DNA of 5,963 nt. It comes from Oscillospiraceae bacterium (GTDB lineage: Bacteria > Bacillota > Clostridia > Oscillospirales > Ruminococcaceae). Below are positions 4,801 through 5,963 of the stretch, one piece after another. How positions within the stretch are numbered: position 1 is the stretch's first letter; every line of letters begins with the position of its first letter. The notes under the pieces were generated by a model. The model saw only the letters and a program-made list of their open reading frames with translations, made no database searches and was not told where the DNA came from. A program made the position numbers and the translations under genes. The DNA lies in NCBI GenBank assembly GCA_902362965.1, contig CABIYQ010000037.1, forward strand, positions 1-5,963, written 5' to 3'.

Positions 4801-5963
4801 CAATCTAAGCTTGCATCAGGAGATGTTTCTACAGAATACCTAAACGCTGTTCGTTCATTAGAGGATTTTGAAAAGAAGTCTAAAGTTCAGATATATGAAG
4901 ATTTGAAGGAATTGGGCAGGTCAAGTGATTCAATAACTGCTGAAGAAATACAAGGTATGCTGGAAACTGATGAAGACTATGCCGAAACTTACAAAGGATT
5001 TATCAATGATGTAAGTAATTATAAAAATCAGCTTTATACATTGTATACTGATGCCGGTTATGAAGATGGTTGGGATTCATATATTGGTTCTCTTGATGAT
5101 GTAGCCAATGTTTACAACGATTTAGGGAAATCAGCGAAAGAAGCTCAGAAAGCCATGACGCCTGAAGAAGCAATTTCAGAAGTATGGGCAGCTAAAGAAG
5201 AAGAGATAAATCAACTCGCTCAGGCTTATGACGAGGCATATACCGCTATAAGAACAGACCTTGACGGTATGTTCGGGTTGTTTGAAGAAGCAAGCATAAA
5301 TCTTGAAAATACGTTGTCTCTTGATGGTGCTATAGACAATCTTGAAAGTCAGATTGATTATTTCAACCAATATGAAGAAGCTCTAAGTCGGCTTTCTGAT
5401 ATGGGAGTTGATAATTCTATAATTGAACAGTTGGATCCAGAGCAGGCGGTTGCTTTTGCTCAGCAATTGGGTGAAATGGACACTTCACAAGCGGCGGCTA
5501 AGATAGAAGAGTTAAACGGTTCATTTGATAAATTATCTGAAACGAAAGATAAAGTTGCCGAGAAAATGGCGGATGTTGAAACGGAATTTTCGGAAAAACT
5601 TGATGATATTAAAAAACGACTCGGTGAAGCTGTTGATGACATGGAACTTGGCAAAGAAGCTGCTGATTCTGCAAAGCTTACAATGGACGGATACATATCC
5701 CAACTTAAATCTAGTGGAGATACAGCAGTGTCGGAAGCTCAAAACATTGCACGCAGAATCACTGCTGCACTAAATGTTAACGTTTCTCCGACAATATCAA
5801 CCGATAGTTCCTCATCAGGTTCAACACCGTCAGTAACAACAACGCCTTCATCTTCAGGTACAACTACTGCAACAACAGTTACAAGGAATGCAAACGGTAC
5901 AACATATGCCGATGATGTTTTTATTGCGGGTGATGAGGGCCCTGAGCTTATTATAGGAAAAAA
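1861..5963 (+). CDS. Phage tail tape measure protein, TP901-like core (3' end outside window)
   Basis: The frame runs from ATG 1861 to the window edge, at least 1367 residues with no stop. The tape measure protein sits extended inside the growing tube, fixes tail length and is released during infection. Domains in order: residues 1-60, short N-terminal region; about 60-400, alanine/glutamate/lysine/glutamine-rich coiled coil with internal repeats; about 425-720, a TP901-type tape measure core, starting near SAAQFEASIAKVSTIADTSQ and including LTEASYQAISASVDTAYAV and AYGLAVSEATQVSDMLITTQ; about 741-806, two glycine/alanine-rich hydrophobic segments, possibly membrane-inserting during DNA injection; about 815-1310, mixed helical sequence rich in Asp, Asn, Tyr and Glu; 1309-1340, Ser/Thr/Pro-rich linker; then TTYADDVFIAGDEGPELIIG, the motif commonly near tape measure C-termini. 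No peptidase or lysozyme motif was noticed. ATG 1873 is a possible alternative start but fits the ribosome binding site less well. Confidence 0.93.
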   Translation, partial: MSYVMNAVFKATDGISPILTSIGQIGEKVVAGLEDGFLGVNSSVGQSAKMFSEASASISKISGEMSGIVSQSEQVSAAIDGESETLRKNAQSLQLKADEAERAAEADRKHYEELLNQSTAEEKASESMSQSVEIARQRAETSEQIAAGLREEADAAEQAYINLDNNAQAAVQAAQAEDKLVDSVNKAAQSEQKAADALENSDSSMNRTAKTATSTATSFAKLEASTSGNISATRALAKEFSNEAEKLRLAAIEAHKDADAKRQAAQVAKELHENLKSELLTVRENTEASKEDTKVLAERTEQARRFAKAKEEAAKRAEKKAQNLESDTAAAKKNAAALEEAAQADEQLYNSANKTASAEQKVADSLNKSEQEAKEYGAAMIKAADDSEKLGDKGGNAISELESIIAGAGIVMGLKKIGEAFLDCSNSAAQFEASIAKVSTIADTSQVSLSTIESDIMALSRSTGQGAGDLTEASYQAISASVDTAYAVKFVDEANKLAVGGFTQQATAADVLTTAINAYGLAVSEATQVSDMLITTQNLGKTTVDELAQNMGRVIPLAAAYNVEMDNLSTGYAILTKNGIATAESTTYLKSMLNELGDTGSAVAGVLQEQTGQSFAQLTESGYSLGDVLTVIGDSVNGDTTAFNNLWGSQEAGIGALALFNAGAAEFNSTLGKMQDSAGATEKAYMTMTNTTEHAQKRMQNAFSNLGITIGSQLNPVISDLYNGVADVVDGFSEFTDEHPGVTAAITGVSVTLGIGTVALTGYSVASKVASAATKTFTAVLQANPLVKGAMIAVGIAGVVAGVASFTNVIKSNTDAVEDYNGTLEQCSTEIDNTRTAYENVCNMYGAESQAAQGLASELETLNAQYQKGGGFAADYAQRLEESKEALASFTTEYNSKMDSIDKDWQNGMVAVAQLEALSKQSELTNADLDMMSQYADYLNNTFNCNIEVDYDTGKLTGFDPTNINSQMATFAQESIKDYAQSKLASGDVSTEYLNAVRSLEDFEKKSKVQIYEDLKELGRSSDSITAEEIQGMLETDEDYAETYKGFINDVSNYKNQLYTLYTDAGYEDGWDSYIGSLDDVANVYNDLGKSAKEAQKAMTPEEAISEVWAAKEEEINQLAQAYDEAYTAIRTDLDGMFGLFEEASINLENTLSLDGAIDNLESQIDYFNQYEEALSRLSDMGVDNSIIEQLDPEQAVAFAQQLGEMDTSQAAAKIEELNGSFDKLSETKDKVAEKMADVETEFSEKLDDIKKRLGEAVDDMELGKEAADSAKLTMDGYISQLKSSGDTAVSEAQNIARRITAALNVNVSPTISTDSSSSGSTPSVTTTPSSSGTTTATTVTRNANGTTYADDVFIAGDEGPELIIGK
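2377..2466 (+). repeat. Protein-level repeat in the tape measure coiled coil, copy B
   Basis: Residues 173-202 (starting AAQAEDKLVDSVNKAAQSEQ) match residues 341-370 at 16 of 30 positions without gaps, by hand count. A weaker relative lies at residues 103-131 (nt 2167-2253), starting AAEADRKHYEE. The nucleotide sequences have diverged strongly, so any duplication is old. Confidence 0.6.
2881..2970 (+). repeat. Protein-level repeat in the tape measure coiled coil, copy C
   Basis: Residues 341-370 (starting AAQADEQLYNSANKTASAEQ) are the partner of residues 173-202. They share AAQA, NK, EQK and AD..L..S at fixed spacing. The offset is 168 residues, exactly 24 heptads, so the repeat keeps the coiled-coil register. 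Against residues 103-131 there are 10 identities at an offset of 238 residues, 34 heptads. Confidence 0.6.
4081..4278 (+). other. Paired hydrophobic segments in the tape measure protein
   Basis: Residues 741-764 (GVTAAITGVSVTLGIGTVAL and following) and 787-806 (VKGAMIAVGIAGVVAGVASF) are glycine/alanine/valine-rich and uncharged, joined by a short polar stretch with one proline. Such paired segments are common after the core of TP901-type tape measure proteins and could span the host membrane during DNA entry. Membrane insertion itself is inference. Confidence 0.65.

Noticed and set aside
5176..5773. Several short open frames on both strands near the 3' end
   Set aside because: They overlap the tape measure frame, which stays open with consistent codon use and the expected C-terminal motif.
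1..5963. CRISPR array, tRNA, insertion sequence, attachment site or defence genes
   Set aside because: No regularly spaced direct repeats, tRNA-like folds, transposase frames or recognisable defence proteins were seen; the window is fully accounted for by tail genes.

Overview
The window is a stretch of late structural genes from a contractile-tailed phage, a prophage, or a phage-derived tail particle. All genes are on the + strand and there are no host genes. The proteins most resemble the PBSX/XkdK-XkdM-XkdN tail module found in low-GC Gram-positive bacteria. Strong AGGAGG-type ribosome binding sites, moderate-to-low GC and AAA/GAA-rich codon use suggest a Firmicutes host, most likely a Clostridia-type gut bacterium. 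The host is inferred from style only.

Layout: (1) positions 2-664, C-terminal part of a tail sheath protein, cut by the window edge. (2) 677-1108, complete XkdM-like tail tube protein, with a ribosome binding site that overlaps the sheath stop codon. (3) 1109-1202, a 94-base spacer that begins with a terminator-like hairpin. (4) 1203-1664, XkdN-like tail assembly chaperone. It ends on a textbook A AAA AAC slippery heptamer followed at once by two in-frame TAA codons. (5) 1661-1861, an open frame in -1 with no start of its own, which is the C-terminal domain of the frameshifted long chaperone. (6) From 1861 to the window end, a very large tape measure protein (at least 1367 residues, no stop in the window), whose ATG overlaps the stop of the -1 extension as TAATG.

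How the parts work together: tube subunits polymerise around the tape measure protein, whose length sets tail length. The short and frameshifted chaperones keep the tape measure protein soluble and recruit tube subunits. Sheath then assembles around the tube and contracts on infection. Sheath and tube are needed in many copies, chaperone and tape measure protein in few. The hairpin after the tube gene and the frameshift after the chaperone are the two places where the sequence appears to set those ratios.

The most interesting signal is at RNA level. A perfect 10-bp long-range inverted repeat (1668-1677 with 1801-1810) starts exactly 6 bases after the slippery heptamer. It encloses almost the whole -1 extension, which itself contains a further 9-bp perfect hairpin (11 bp with one wobble) and a possible pseudoknot. 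This could be a long-range frameshift-stimulating structure. The tape measure protein also carries an unusual N-terminal alanine-rich coiled coil of about 340 residues with repeats spaced in whole heptads. I see no defence system, CRISPR array, tRNA, insertion sequence, integrase or attachment site.
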